DNA from: Aromatoleum evansii
GTDB taxonomy: Bacteria; Pseudomonadota; Gammaproteobacteria; Burkholderiales; Rhodocyclaceae
Assembly: GCF_012910805.1 (NCBI RefSeq)
Contig: NZ_WTVK01000009.1
Location: 1 to 64,000, forward strand
Reading direction: 5' to 3'
Length of the DNA stretch: 64,000 nucleotides
Below, in pieces: positions 55,939 to 64,000 of this stretch (position 1 is the stretch's first letter; every line of letters starts with the position of its first letter). Both the position numbers and the translations under genes were made by a program. The notes beneath the pieces were generated by a model. That model had not been told where the DNA came from, made no database searches, and saw nothing but the letters and a program-made list of their open reading frames with translations.

Positions 55939-56610
55939 TCAGATGTCGAGGCCGGCCTGCATCATTTCGCGCAGCAGCGGCAGCGTGACGGCGCGCTTGC
56001 GTTCCAGGGACGCGTTGTCGAGGGCGTCGAGCACCGTGAGCAGGCTGGGGAGGTCGCGGCGGCCATGACGCATGAGGAAGTCGATGACCTCGTCGGCCAG
56101 CCGCAGGCCGCGGCGGGCGGCGAGTGTCGCGAGGATGGCTGCGCGCGATTCGTCGTCGAGCGGGCGGACTTCATACACGAGACATTGCCCCACGCGCGTG
56201 CGCAGGTCTTCGCGCAGCACCAGCGCGAGGGGGCGGGCGTCGCCGGCGAGGAGCAGTTTCTGGCCGAGTGGGCGCGAGCGGTTGAAGGCGTTGAAGAGCG
56301 CGATCTGCGCCTCCGGGGCGAGCGCATTGATGTCGTCGATGGCCAACAGCAGGTCGGGCGTTTGCGGCAGTTCGTCGCCGATCCGGGCGGCTTCGAGATA
56401 GGCCGCCGGGCGGCCCGCCTTGCACGCGGCGTCGACGGCGGCGCGCAGCAGGTGGGTGCGCCCGCAGCCGGCCGGACCCCACACGTAGACGTGGCCGGGC
56501 AGTTGCGCGGCGTCGTGCAGGGCGGCGACGAGTTCCTGGTTGTTGCCGACCACGAAATTGTCGAGGGCTGGCGGCGCGTCGGGGCGGATGTCGAGGACGA
56601 GCTGTTTCAT
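55939..56610 (-). CDS. hda: DnaA regulatory inactivator Hda
   Basis: 223 aa AAA+ protein. FVVGNNQELVAAL, Walker A GPAGCGRTHLLRAAV, Walker B LLLAIDDINAL, and RRDLPSLLTVLDALDNASL match DnaA domain III without the DNA-binding domain IV, which defines Hda. It stimulates DnaA-ATP hydrolysis with the beta clamp; the N-terminal KQLVLDIRPD is the clamp-binding region. ATG overlaps the PerM stop. Confidence 0.93.
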   Translation of the reverse strand: MKQLVLDIRPDAPPALDNFVVGNNQELVAALHDAAQLPGHVYVWGPAGCGRTHLLRAAVDAACKAGRPAAYLEAARIGDELPQTPDLLLAIDDINALAPEAQIALFNAFNRSRPLGQKLLLAGDARPLALVLREDLRTRVGQCLVYEVRPLDDESRAAILATLAARRGLRLADEVIDFLMRHGRRDLPSLLTVLDALDNASLERKRAVTLPLLREMMQAGLDI

Positions 56611-57698
56611 GACTGCGGCGGGGGCGAGTCGGTGTCGCCGAGGTAGAGGCGGCTGGTGAGCCAGGCCGTGCGCACTTCGCGCAGGCCGACGAGGATGGCT
56701 GCGCTGGCGGGCAGGGCGACGAGGACGCCGACGAAGCCGAAGAGCTGGCCGAAGGCCATCAGCGCGAAGATCACCGCGAGCGGGTGCAGGCCGATGCGTT
56801 CGCCGACGAGGTAGGGGGTGAGCACGAAGCTTTCGATGAGCTGGCCGAGGCCGAACACGATGGCGACACCGATCAGCGGCGACCAGCCTTCGGCCTGCAG
56901 CAGGGCGGTGAGGATGGCGAGCAACAGGCCGCCGCCGAAGCCGACGTAGGGAATGAAGACGAGCAGGCCGGTGATGACGCCGACCGGCAGCGCGAACTTG
57001 AGCCCGGCGATCCACAGACCGACGCTGTAATAGACGGCCAGCAGCAGCATCACGGAGAGCTGGCCGCGCAGGAACTCGGACAGCACGCGATCGATGTCGT
57101 TGATGATGCGCATCGTGCGTTCGAGCATCGGGCGCGGGATGACGGTCTGCAGGCCGTCGAGGATGCGGGGCCATTCCTGCAACAGGTAGAACATCACGAC
57201 CGGCACGAGGAAGACGCTGGCGGCGGCGCCCAGCAGCGCGAGCCCGCCCTGGCGGAGCTGGCCGAGGATCACGGGGATGAGGTCCTGCGCGCTGTCCCAG
57301 TGCTCGGCGATCCAGGTGCGCACGAAGGCGGCGTCGAGCTGGAAGTCGATATCGAAGCGCGCCTGCAGGACGGGGGCGACGCGCGCGTTGAGGAGCTCGA
57401 TGAGGTCGGGCAGGCGGCGGATGAGCGCGATCGCTTCGCGCCACACCATGGGGGCAAGGATCAGGAACAGCAGCACGAGCAGCAGCCCGGCGCCGAGGAT
57501 CACGATCAGCACCGCGGCGGGGCGCGGGATGCGCCGGGCGGCCATCCAGTTGACCGCCGGATCGCAGATATAGGCGAAGACGGCGGCGATCGCGAAGGGC
57601 GCGAGGATGGGCGACAGGGCGTAGAACAGGGCGACCAGCGCCAGCGCGACGCCGGCCCAGGCGGCGGTTTGCAGACGGTCGGCGCGGGAAGGGTTCAT
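56607..57698 (-). CDS. PerM / AI-2E exporter-family permease
   Basis: 363 aa, about eight membrane helices. VFAYICDPAVNWMAARRIPRPAAVLIVI, LRGQLSVMLLLAVYYSVGLWIAGLKFALPVGVITGLLVFIPYVGFGGGLLLAIL and LTPYLVGERIGLHPLAVIFALMAFGQLFGFVGVLVALP are characteristic. Constant partner of hda and purM in this lineage; cargo unknown. Confidence 0.92.
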   Translation of the reverse strand: MNPSRADRLQTAAWAGVALALVALFYALSPILAPFAIAAVFAYICDPAVNWMAARRIPRPAAVLIVILGAGLLLVLLFLILAPMVWREAIALIRRLPDLIELLNARVAPVLQARFDIDFQLDAAFVRTWIAEHWDSAQDLIPVILGQLRQGGLALLGAAASVFLVPVVMFYLLQEWPRILDGLQTVIPRPMLERTMRIINDIDRVLSEFLRGQLSVMLLLAVYYSVGLWIAGLKFALPVGVITGLLVFIPYVGFGGGLLLAILTALLQAEGWSPLIGVAIVFGLGQLIESFVLTPYLVGERIGLHPLAVIFALMAFGQLFGFVGVLVALPASAAILVGLREVRTAWLTSRLYLGDTDSPPPQS

Positions 57699-57721
57699 TT
57701 CGAGTAAAATCGCGGACTTGG

Positions 57722-57809
57722 CGCGGGCTATGGTGGCCCGCGAAACCCGTAAATGTAGCCACTTGGCGTGGCGGCCTCAAGTTCGGCCGCCCCCGGAAGC
57801 GGCCCGAAC
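57722..57809 (+). promoter_or_regulatory. Two hairpins in the purM upstream region
   Basis: Hairpin 1: CGCGGGC/GCCCGCG (57722-57728, 57736-57742). Hairpin 2: GTTCGG-CCGC/GCGG-CCCGAAC (57781-57809, one bulge). Both lie in the 139-bp gap between perM and purM. No purine riboswitch consensus and no T-run were seen. Confidence 0.4.
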
Positions 57810-57837
57810 GCGCATTCAGCAAGCCTGAGGAACGATC

Positions 57838-58884
57838 TTGAGCTCCCCGAAACCCTCCCTTTCCTACCGTGATGCCGGCGTAGATATCGATGCCGGCGAC
57901 GCCCTCGTCGACCGCATCAAGCCGCTCGCGAAACGCACCATGCGCCCCGAGGTGCTGGGCGGCATCGGCGGTTTCGGCGCGCTGTTCGAGCTGTCGAAGA
58001 AGTACCGCGAGCCGGTGCTGGTGTCCGGCACCGACGGCGTCGGCACCAAGCTGAAGCTCGCCTTCCAGTTGAACAAGCACGACACGGTGGGCCAGGATCT
58101 GGTGGCGATGAGCGTGAACGACATCCTCGTGCAGGGTGCCGAGCCGCTGTTCTTCCTCGACTACTTCGCCTGCGGCAAGCTCGATGTCGAAACCGCCGCG
58201 GCGGTCGTCGGCGGCATCGCGCGCGGCTGCGAGCTGTCGGGTTGCGCGCTGATCGGCGGCGAGACCGCCGAGATGCCGGGCATGTATCCGGACGGCGAGT
58301 ACGACCTCGCGGGCTTCGCGGTGGGCGCGGTGGAGAAGTCGGAGATCATCGACGGCTCGACGATCGGGCCGGGCGACGTGGTGCTGGGGCTGGCGTCCAG
58401 CGGCGCGCATTCGAACGGCTATTCGCTGATCCGCAAGATCATCGAGCGCGCGCAGCCGGACCTCGACGCGGACTTCCACGGTCGTCCCTTCCGCGACGTG
58501 GTGCTGGAGCCGACGCGCCTGTACGTGAAGCCGATGCTGGGCCTGATGCGCGCGATCCCGGGTGTCGTGAAGGGCATGGCGCACATCACTGGCGGCGGCC
58601 TGACGGAGAACGTGCCGCGCATCCTCGCCGACAACCTGACCGCGACGATCGATGCGTCGTCGTGGACGCTGCCGCCGCTGTTCCAGTGGCTGAAGCGCGA
58701 AGGCAACGTGGACGCGCAGGAGATGTACCGCGTGTTCAACTGCGGCGTCGGCATGGTCGTGATCGTGGCGCCGGAGCAGGCCGACGCGGCGGTTGCGAAC
58801 CTGGAGGCGGCGGGCGAGACGGTGTATCGCCTCGGTCGCATCGAGGCGCGCGCGGAAGGCGTGGCGCAGACGACGGTGGCCTGA
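57838..58884 (+). CDS. purM: Phosphoribosylformylglycinamidine cyclo-ligase (AIR synthetase)
   Basis: 348 aa, ATP-dependent ring closure to AIR in purine synthesis. [60 protein letters not shown] and [15 protein letters not shown] are diagnostic. Starts at TTG behind GAGGA; no ATG is near. A terminator follows 75 bp downstream. Confidence 0.97.
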   Translation: MSSPKPSLSYRDAGVDIDAGDALVDRIKPLAKRTMRPEVLGGIGGFGALFELSKKYREPVLVSGTDGVGTKLKLAFQLNKHDTVGQDLVAMSVNDILVQGAEPLFFLDYFACGKLDVETAAAVVGGIARGCELSGCALIGGETAEMPGMYPDGEYDLAGFAVGAVEKSEIIDGSTIGPGDVVLGLASSGAHSNGYSLIRKIIERAQPDLDADFHGRPFRDVVLEPTRLYVKPMLGLMRAIPGVVKGMAHITGGGLTENVPRILADNLTATIDASSWTLPPLFQWLKREGNVDAQEMYRVFNCGVGMVVIVAPEQADAAVANLEAAGETVYRLGRIEARAEGVAQTTVA

Positions 58885-58959
58885 TTTCGGGGGCGCGCGG
58901 CACGCGCGCCTGCCGACCGCGCAACTTTGTTGCCGGAACCGTTGTCAGCAGCAGGCAGG

Positions 58960-58992
58960 GAGCGCACAGGAAAGGGTGCGCTCGTTTTTTTT
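58960..58992 (+). terminator. Rho-independent terminator of purM
   Basis: GAGCGCAC, 8-nt loop, GTGCGCTC, G, then eight T residues. Confidence 0.92.
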
Positions 58993-59025
58993 CCGGATCT
59001 TTCCTGGTAACCCGGCAACGAAATA

Positions 59026-59086
59026 CCGTTCGGGCTGAGCTTGTCGAGGCCCTGCCAGTGCCCTTCGACGAGCTCAGGGCGAACGG
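59026..59086. repeat. REP-like inverted repeat, CCGTTCGGGCTGAG family, copy 2
   Basis: 24-nt arms 59026-59049 and 59063-59086 with a 13-nt loop, the same loop size as the copy at 6844-6904. It lies between the purM terminator and the RND adaptor gene. Confidence 0.85.
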
Positions 59087-59129
59087 GGATAGCCGACCGC
59101 CGCCTTGATTGTTTGAGTGCTCGCCGAAA

Positions 59130-60275
59130 ATGCCCGTCCGTCGTCACCTGATCGCCGCCCTCAGCCTTGCCGGAATCGCCGCTCTCGCGGGCTATGCGTA
59201 TTACGCGCATCGCAGCGTCGGCACGGTGCCGTCGGCGCCCGGGGCGAAAGCGGCGGCGGGTGCCAAGGGGGGCGCCACGCAGGGACCTGCGGAGGTCGAG
59301 ACGACGACGGTCGTGGCCGAGGCGATTGCGGACGACGTGAGCGCGGTCGGCACGCTGCGTTCGAACGAGTCAGTCGTGTTGCGCCCGGAAGTCGCCGGGC
59401 GCATCGAGACGATCCGCTTCCGCGAGGGCAGCCCGGTCCGCCGCGGTGACGTGCTGGTCGACTTCGATGCCGCCGTGCAGCGGGCCGAAGTGCAGCAGGC
59501 CAAGGCGAACCTTGCGCTCGCGCAGGCGAATTTCGGCCGCACCGAAGATCTCTTCAACCGCAAGTTCCTCAGCCAGAGCGCGCGCGACGAGGCGGCGTCG
59601 CGGCTGGAGGTGGCGCGCGCGAACATGGCGCTGGCCGAGGCGCGGCTGGACAAGATGCGCATCCGCGCGCCCTTCGCCGGCATCGTCGGCATCCGCAACG
59701 TGAGCGTCGGCGACTACGTCAAGGAAGGCGAGAACCTCGTCAATCTGGAGGACATTGCGACGCTGAAGGTGGATTTCCGCCTGCCCGAGATCTACCTCGC
59801 GCAGATCCGCCCGGGGCAGAAGCTGGAGCTGGCATCCGATGCGGTCGAGGGCGGGCGCTTTGCCGCCGTGGTCAGCGCGATCGATCCGCTCGTCGACGAG
59901 CAGGGGCGGGCGGTGGTGATGCGTGCGTCGCTGCAGAACGAGGGGCTACGCCTGCGCCCCGGGATGTTCGCGCGCGTGCGGCTGATCCTGCAGGAGCGTG
60001 CGAACGTCGCGGTCGTGCCCGAGGAGGCGCTGGTGCCGGCGCCCGGTGACGTGCAGTTCGTGTATCGCGTGGTGGACGGCAAGGCGCAGCGCGTCGAGGT
60101 GAAGACCGGCGTGCGGCGCGGCACGCGGGTGGAGATCGTCAAGGGCGTGCAGGCGGGCGATGTGATCGTCACCGCAGGACAGCAGAAGCTGCGCGACGGG
60201 GCAGCCGTCAAGCTCGTCGGGGCGGGCGAGGCGCCGGTCGCGCCGGCAGCCGGAACGGCCAAGCCGGCAAGCTGA
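59130..60275 (+). CDS. RND efflux periplasmic adaptor (membrane fusion protein)
   Basis: 381 aa. N-terminal membrane/signal segment (LIAALSLAGIAALAGYAYYA), lipoyl-like half LRPEVAGRIETIRFREGSPVRRGDVLVDFD, an alpha-hairpin with QRAEVQQAKANLALAQANFGRTEDLF, second lipoyl half MRIRAPFAGIVGIRNVSVGDYVKEGENLVNLED, then beta-barrel and membrane-proximal domains. No Cys lipobox. A TTG seven codons upstream is an alternative start. Ends 10 bp before the pump gene. Confidence 0.93.
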   Translation: MPVRRHLIAALSLAGIAALAGYAYYAHRSVGTVPSAPGAKAAAGAKGGATQGPAEVETTTVVAEAIADDVSAVGTLRSNESVVLRPEVAGRIETIRFREGSPVRRGDVLVDFDAAVQRAEVQQAKANLALAQANFGRTEDLFNRKFLSQSARDEAASRLEVARANMALAEARLDKMRIRAPFAGIVGIRNVSVGDYVKEGENLVNLEDIATLKVDFRLPEIYLAQIRPGQKLELASDAVEGGRFAAVVSAIDPLVDEQGRAVVMRASLQNEGLRLRPGMFARVRLILQERANVAVVPEEALVPAPGDVQFVYRVVDGKAQRVEVKTGVRRGTRVEIVKGVQAGDVIVTAGQQKLRDGAAVKLVGAGEAPVAPAAGTAKPAS

Positions 60276-60285
60276 GGAGGCGGCC

Positions 60286-63200
60286 ATGGTCCTGTCGGAG
60301 ATCTGCATCAGGCGCCCGGTGTTCGCGACGGTGCTGTCGCTGCTGGTGCTGCTGATCGGGCTGATGTCTTATTCGCGCCTGACGGTGCGCGAGTATCCGA
60401 ACATCGACGAGCCGGTCGTGACGGTGGATACGACCTATACCGGCGCGAGCGCCGAGATCGTCGAGTCGCAGGTGACGAAGCCGCTGGAGGATTCGCTCGC
60501 GGGCATCGAGGGCGTCGATGTGCTGCAGTCGATCAGCCGCCAGGAGCGCAGCCAGATCACGGTGCGTTTCCGCATCGAGCGCAATGCCGACAGCGCCGCC
60601 GCGGACGTGCGCGACCGCGTGTCGCGCGTGCGCCGGCGCCTTCCCGACGACGTCGACGAGCCGGTGATCTCGAAGGTGGAGGCGGACGCGAACCCGATCA
60701 TCTGGATCGCGTTCTCGTCGGACCGCCATTCGCCGCTGGAACTCTCGGACTTCGCCAGCCGCGTCGTCAAGCCGCGCCTGCAGACGCTGTCGGGGGCGGC
60801 GGACGCGCGCATGTTCGGCGAGCGTCGCTATTCGATGCGCATCTGGCTGGACCGCGACCGGCTGGCGGCCTTCCGGCTGACGCCTCAGGATGTCGAGGAC
60901 GCGATCCGGCGCCAGAACGTGGAGCTGCCGGCCGGCCGCATCGAGAGCCGCGAGCGCGAGTTCGCGGTGGTGGCGCAGACCGATCTCGATACGCCGCAGG
61001 AGTTCGAGGCCATCGTCGTGCGCGAGCCGCAGGCGCCCGGCGGCTACGCGGTGCGCATCCGCGACGTGGGCCGCGTGGAGGTTGCGGCACAGAACGAGCG
61101 CACGCTGGTGCGCTTCATGGGCAAGCCGGCGGTGTCGATCGGCCTGATCAAGCAGTCGGTGGCGAATCCGCTGGATCTCAAGCGCGGCCTCGTGGAGATG
61201 CTGCCGGTTCTGGAGGCGGAACTGCCCGAAGGCATGCGCATGAACATCGCCAACGACACGACGGTGTTCATCGAGCGCTCGATCGAGTCGGTGTTCAGCA
61301 CGATCTGGGAGGCGGTGCTGCTGGTCGCGGTGATCTGCTTCTTCTTCCTGCGCAACTGGCGCGCGATGCTGATACCGCTGGTGACGATCCCGGTGTCGCT
61401 GGTCGGCGCGTTCGCGCTGATGCTGCTGTTCGGCTTCTCGATCAACACGCTGACGCTGCTCGCGCTGGTGCTGGCGATCGGCCTCGTCGTGGATGATGCG
61501 ATCGTGGTGCTGGAGAACATCTATCGCCATGTCGAGGAAGGCATGGAGCCGCTCGCGGCGGCCTTCCGCGGGGCGAAGGAGATCGGCTTCGCGGTGGTCG
61601 CGATGACGATCACGCTCGCCGCGGTGTATGCGCCGGTGGCCTTCATGACGGGGCGCACCGGCAAGCTGTTCACGGAGTTCGCGCTGACGCTCGCGGGGGC
61701 GGTGATCGTGTCGGGATTCGTCGCGCTGACGCTGTCGCCGATGATGTGCTCCAAGCTGCTGCGTCACGAGAGGAAGCACGGGCGCGTGTATAACGCGATC
61801 GAGGGTTTCCTCGGCGGGCTCACGGTGGGCTACCGGCGCGCGCTGGGGGTTGCGCTGAATGTGCGCTGGCTCGTGATGCTGGCCTTCGCCGTGGTCGCCG
61901 GAACATCGTTGGTGTTGCTGAAGACGCTCAAGACCGAGCTCGCGCCAGTCGAGGACCGCGGGCGCGTCGTGGGCATCTTCTCCGGGCCGGAAGGGGCGAC
62001 GATCGATTTCATGGCGCGCTATGCGGCGCAGCTGGAGGGGATTTACGCGAAGGTGCCGGAGGTGGATCGCTACCTCGTGATCTCGGGCAATCCGACGGTG
62101 TCGCAGGGGATTTCCTTTGCCGGCTTCAGCGACTGGGCCGAGCGCGGGCGCAACTCGACGGCGATCGCCGGCGACATGCGGCCGAAGATGGCGGCGATCC
62201 CCGGCCTGCAGGCTTTCCCGGTGCTGCCGGCGTCCTTCGGGCAGAGCCCGCGCACGCGCCCGATCAGCTTCGTCATCACGACCTCGGAGTCCTACGACGA
62301 GCTCGCGCGCTACACGGACCTGATCCTCGACGAGATGCGCAGGCAGCCGGGCTTCGTGTCGCCGGACACGGACCTCAAGCTCACCAAGCCCGAACTCGCG
62401 GTGGACGTCGATCGCGACAAGGCGGCCGATCTCGGCATTCCGGTGGATGTGATCGGGCGCACGCTGGAGACGATGCTGGGCGGGCGCCAGGTGACGCGGT
62501 ACAAGCAGGACGCCGAGCAGTACGACGTGATCGTGCAGGTGGAGGCGCCGAGCCGGGCCGTCGCGCGCGACATCCGCGAGATCTACGTGCGCGCGAAGAA
62601 TGGCGAGATGGTTCCGCTGGCGAACCTCGTGAAGGTGCACGACCGCGTGAGTCCGCGCGAGCTGAACCACTTCGGGCAGCGCCGTTCGGTGACGATCTCG
62701 GCTAACCTCGCGCCGGGCTTCGCGATGGGCGAGGCGCTGGAGTGGCTCGAGGGGGCGGCGGGGCGCATCCTGCCGGCCGGCTATGCGATCGACTACGATG
62801 GCCAGTCGCGGGAGTTCAAGACCAGTTCGGCGAGCCTGGCGCTGACCTTCGTGCTCGCGCTGGCCTTCATCTACCTCGTGCTGGCGGCGCAGTTCGAGAG
62901 CTTCCGCGATCCCTTCATCATCATGCTGACGGTGCCGCTGTCGATGACCGGGGCGCTCGCGGCGCTGTATTTCGCCGGGGGTACGCTCAACGTGTATAGC
63001 CAGATCGGGCTGGTGACGCTGGTCGGCCTGATCACGAAGCACGGCATCCTGATCGTGGAGTTCGCGAACCAGTTGCGTGACCAGGGCGCGGCGCTGCGCG
63101 AGGCGGTGATCGATGCGTCGGTGCTGCGCCTGCGCCCCATCCTGATGACGACCGGGGCGATGGTGCTGGGCTCGATCCCCCTCGCGCTGGCGACCGGGGC

Positions 63201-63360
63201 GGGGGCCGAGAGCCGCCAGCAGATCGGCTGGGTGATCGTCGGCGGGCTGCTGCTGGGGACCTTCTTCACCCTCTTCGTAGTGCCGACCGTCTATACGCTG
63301 CTCGCGCGGCGTGAACGCAACCGGCTCGCGGTCGAGGACGGCGCGCCCGCGTCCGCGTGA
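60286..63360 (+). CDS. RND efflux pump, HAE1-type permease
   Basis: 1024 aa, inner membrane trimer subunit with twelve helices and two large periplasmic loops. Helix 4 has the proton-relay acid pair in LAIGLVVDDAIVVLENIYRHVEEG; ASISRQERSQITVRF-type porter motifs and SMTGALAALYFAGGTLNVYSQIGLVTLVGLITKHGILIVEFANQL in the second half are characteristic. Probably exports hydrophobic or amphiphilic compounds; no outer membrane channel gene follows within the window. Confidence 0.95.
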   Translation: MVLSEICIRRPVFATVLSLLVLLIGLMSYSRLTVREYPNIDEPVVTVDTTYTGASAEIVESQVTKPLEDSLAGIEGVDVLQSISRQERSQITVRFRIERNADSAAADVRDRVSRVRRRLPDDVDEPVISKVEADANPIIWIAFSSDRHSPLELSDFASRVVKPRLQTLSGAADARMFGERRYSMRIWLDRDRLAAFRLTPQDVEDAIRRQNVELPAGRIESREREFAVVAQTDLDTPQEFEAIVVREPQAPGGYAVRIRDVGRVEVAAQNERTLVRFMGKPAVSIGLIKQSVANPLDLKRGLVEMLPVLEAELPEGMRMNIANDTTVFIERSIESVFSTIWEAVLLVAVICFFFLRNWRAMLIPLVTIPVSLVGAFALMLLFGFSINTLTLLALVLAIGLVVDDAIVVLENIYRHVEEGMEPLAAAFRGAKEIGFAVVAMTITLAAVYAPVAFMTGRTGKLFTEFALTLAGAVIVSGFVALTLSPMMCSKLLRHERKHGRVYNAIEGFLGGLTVGYRRALGVALNVRWLVMLAFAVVAGTSLVLLKTLKTELAPVEDRGRVVGIFSGPEGATIDFMARYAAQLEGIYAKVPEVDRYLVISGNPTVSQGISFAGFSDWAERGRNSTAIAGDMRPKMAAIPGLQAFPVLPASFGQSPRTRPISFVITTSESYDELARYTDLILDEMRRQPGFVSPDTDLKLTKPELAVDVDRDKAADLGIPVDVIGRTLETMLGGRQVTRYKQDAEQYDVIVQVEAPSRAVARDIREIYVRAKNGEMVPLANLVKVHDRVSPRELNHFGQRRSVTISANLAPGFAMGEALEWLEGAAGRILPAGYAIDYDGQSREFKTSSASLALTFVLALAFIYLVLAAQFESFRDPFIIMLTVPLSMTGALAALYFAGGTLNVYSQIGLVTLVGLITKHGILIVEFANQLRDQGAALREAVIDASVLRLRPILMTTGAMVLGSIPLALATGAGAESRQQIGWVIVGGLLLGTFFTLFVVPTVYTLLARRERNRLAVEDGAPASA

Positions 63361-64000
63361 GCGTCCGCGGCGTGTCCGACGCGCATCTCCACCCCCTGTC
63401 GCGTCCGCGCGCCGTCCTTGCCGCCTGGCTGATGGCGGGGCTGGTGCTGCTTGCGTTCGCGCACGGCGCACGCACGGGGTTGCCGGCCTGGCCGGCGGGT
63501 GTCGCCGCGTGGGGAGCGGGTGTCGCGCTGTGGCCGCGCCTCGATGCGGGGCAGCGCCGGTTCGCGCTGATCCTGTGCGGGCTGGGGATGCTCGCGCTGG
63601 GCGTGGCGGTTTGGCGCGGGGGGCGGCCGGCGTGGAGCGGCCTGCTGACGCAGAACACTGCGCTGCTCGGGATGCTGGCGGCCGTGAGCTTCCTGCAGCT
63701 CGTCGGCGTCGGCAAGGACGGGGAACGGCCGCTGCCGCGCGGCCGCCGCGCGCTATGGCAGACGCTCGCGGGCGTGCATGTGCTGGGGGCGGTCATCAAC
63801 ATGTCGGTCGTGTTCATCATCGCCGAGCGCATCGCCCGGGACGGTCGCCTGAGCGCGGCGCAGGCGGCGCTGCTCGCACGCGGATTCCTCCTCGCGGCGT
63901 TGTGGTCGCCGTTCTTCGGCGCGATGGCGGTGGCGCTGACCTACGCGCCGGGGGCGCGGCTGGAGGAGCTCGTGCTGGCCGGCGTGCCGCTGGCCGTGAC
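63357..64000 (+). CDS. Multi-pass membrane protein, 3' part cut by window end
   Basis: At least 214 codons, no stop before the window edge. GTG start overlaps the RND stop (GTGA). Five or more hydrophobic segments are visible: AVLAAWLMAGLVLLAFAHG, LPAWPAGVAAWGAGVALW, FALILCGLGMLALGVAVW, NTALLGMLAAVSFLQLVGV, and a helix ending NMSVVFIIAERIARDG, then RGFLLAALWSPFFGAMAVALTY. It resembles an ion or carboxylate carrier in style, but I do not recognise the family. Translational coupling to the pump suggests a related role. Confidence 0.65.
   Translation, partial: MSVRGVSDAHLHPLSRPRAVLAAWLMAGLVLLAFAHGARTGLPAWPAGVAAWGAGVALWPRLDAGQRRFALILCGLGMLALGVAVWRGGRPAWSGLLTQNTALLGMLAAVSFLQLVGVGKDGERPLPRGRRALWQTLAGVHVLGAVINMSVVFIIAERIARDGRLSAAQAALLARGFLLAALWSPFFGAMAVALTYAPGARLEELVLAGVPLAV

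Noticed and set aside
55939-58584. One long minus-strand frame covering hda and opposite purM
   Set aside because: Only its last 223 codons are Hda-like, with a proper start at 56610. The rest is antisense to purM and in the wrong frame for the permease.
60208-63471. A minus-strand open frame of more than 1000 codons opposite the RND pump
   Set aside because: High GC leaves antisense frames open. Its translation is Arg/His/Asp-rich without any domain, while the plus strand encodes a complete RND pump.

Overview
This is a high-GC chromosomal window from a betaproteobacterium. It looks most like the Rhodocyclales group around Azoarcus, Aromatoleum and Thauera. That placement is inferred from gene content and gene order: ilvB-ilvH-ilvC-psd-pssA, purM divergent from a PerM-type permease with hda, pcnB, folK and panBC, an ECF sigma factor followed by DUF3619, DUF3106 and RDD genes, and a SHP/DHC/cytochrome b cluster. 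Nearly everything is core chromosome. There is no prophage, integron, CRISPR array or complete insertion sequence.

Layout. 49-716: a vapBC toxin-antitoxin pair. 924-6818: a LysR regulator followed by a 5-oxoproline cluster (DUF1445, MFS carrier, pxpB, pxpC, pxpA). 6923-9821: a HAD phosphatase and parE. 9989-13421: a gamma-glutamylcyclotransferase-like protein, a secreted protein with an unusual Met/Glu/Pro/Arg tail, and mutL. 13653-18679: purN, a DUF3108 protein, an RsmB-type methyltransferase, a secreted PLD nuclease and an MscS channel, tightly packed. 18690-20434: a QueD-like protein, a radical SAM enzyme and a small HTH regulator. 20695-22110: lysC and tRNA-Ser(GCT). 22240-24578: a small lipoprotein and rpsP-rimM-trmD-rplS. 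24776-30486: a PilZ protein, a YihY/BrkB membrane protein, wrbA, DUF2069, and leuA preceded by a leucine-rich leader ORF. 30721-34962: a c/b-type cytochrome cluster facing a PepSY protein and a two-component system. 35017-39925: a TerB/DUF697 protein and a sulfatase-type envelope enzyme with its own two-component pair. 40084-45061: pssA, psd, ilvC, ilvH, ilvB. 45182-49793: the ECF sigma operon and pepN. 49852-58884: a CBS protein, panC, panB, a deoxynucleoside kinase, DUF486, folK, pcnB, a HAD phosphatase, hda, a PerM permease and purM. 59130-64000: an RND efflux adaptor and pump and the start of a membrane protein cut off by the window end.

The most interesting signals are not protein families. 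(1) Upstream of leuA there is a 30-codon ORF with ten leucines. A good sigma70-like promoter is placed so that the transcript would start at or very near its ATG. (2) Between two convergent genes there is a 163-bp element that is one long imperfect inverted repeat, and both neighbouring stop codons (TAG) lie in its ends. (3) Two promoter regions next to two-component systems carry half-sites with an exact 11-bp period; one set forms two divergently oriented pairs between divergent operons. (4) The small HTH gene has a near-perfect 20-bp palindrome over its predicted -10 box. (5) The ECF sigma gene appears to begin at a CTG codon. Four copies of two REP-like inverted repeats and several U-less hairpins between convergent genes complete the non-coding picture.

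All calls come from reading the sequence; no database search was run. Family names rest on recognised motifs, length and context.
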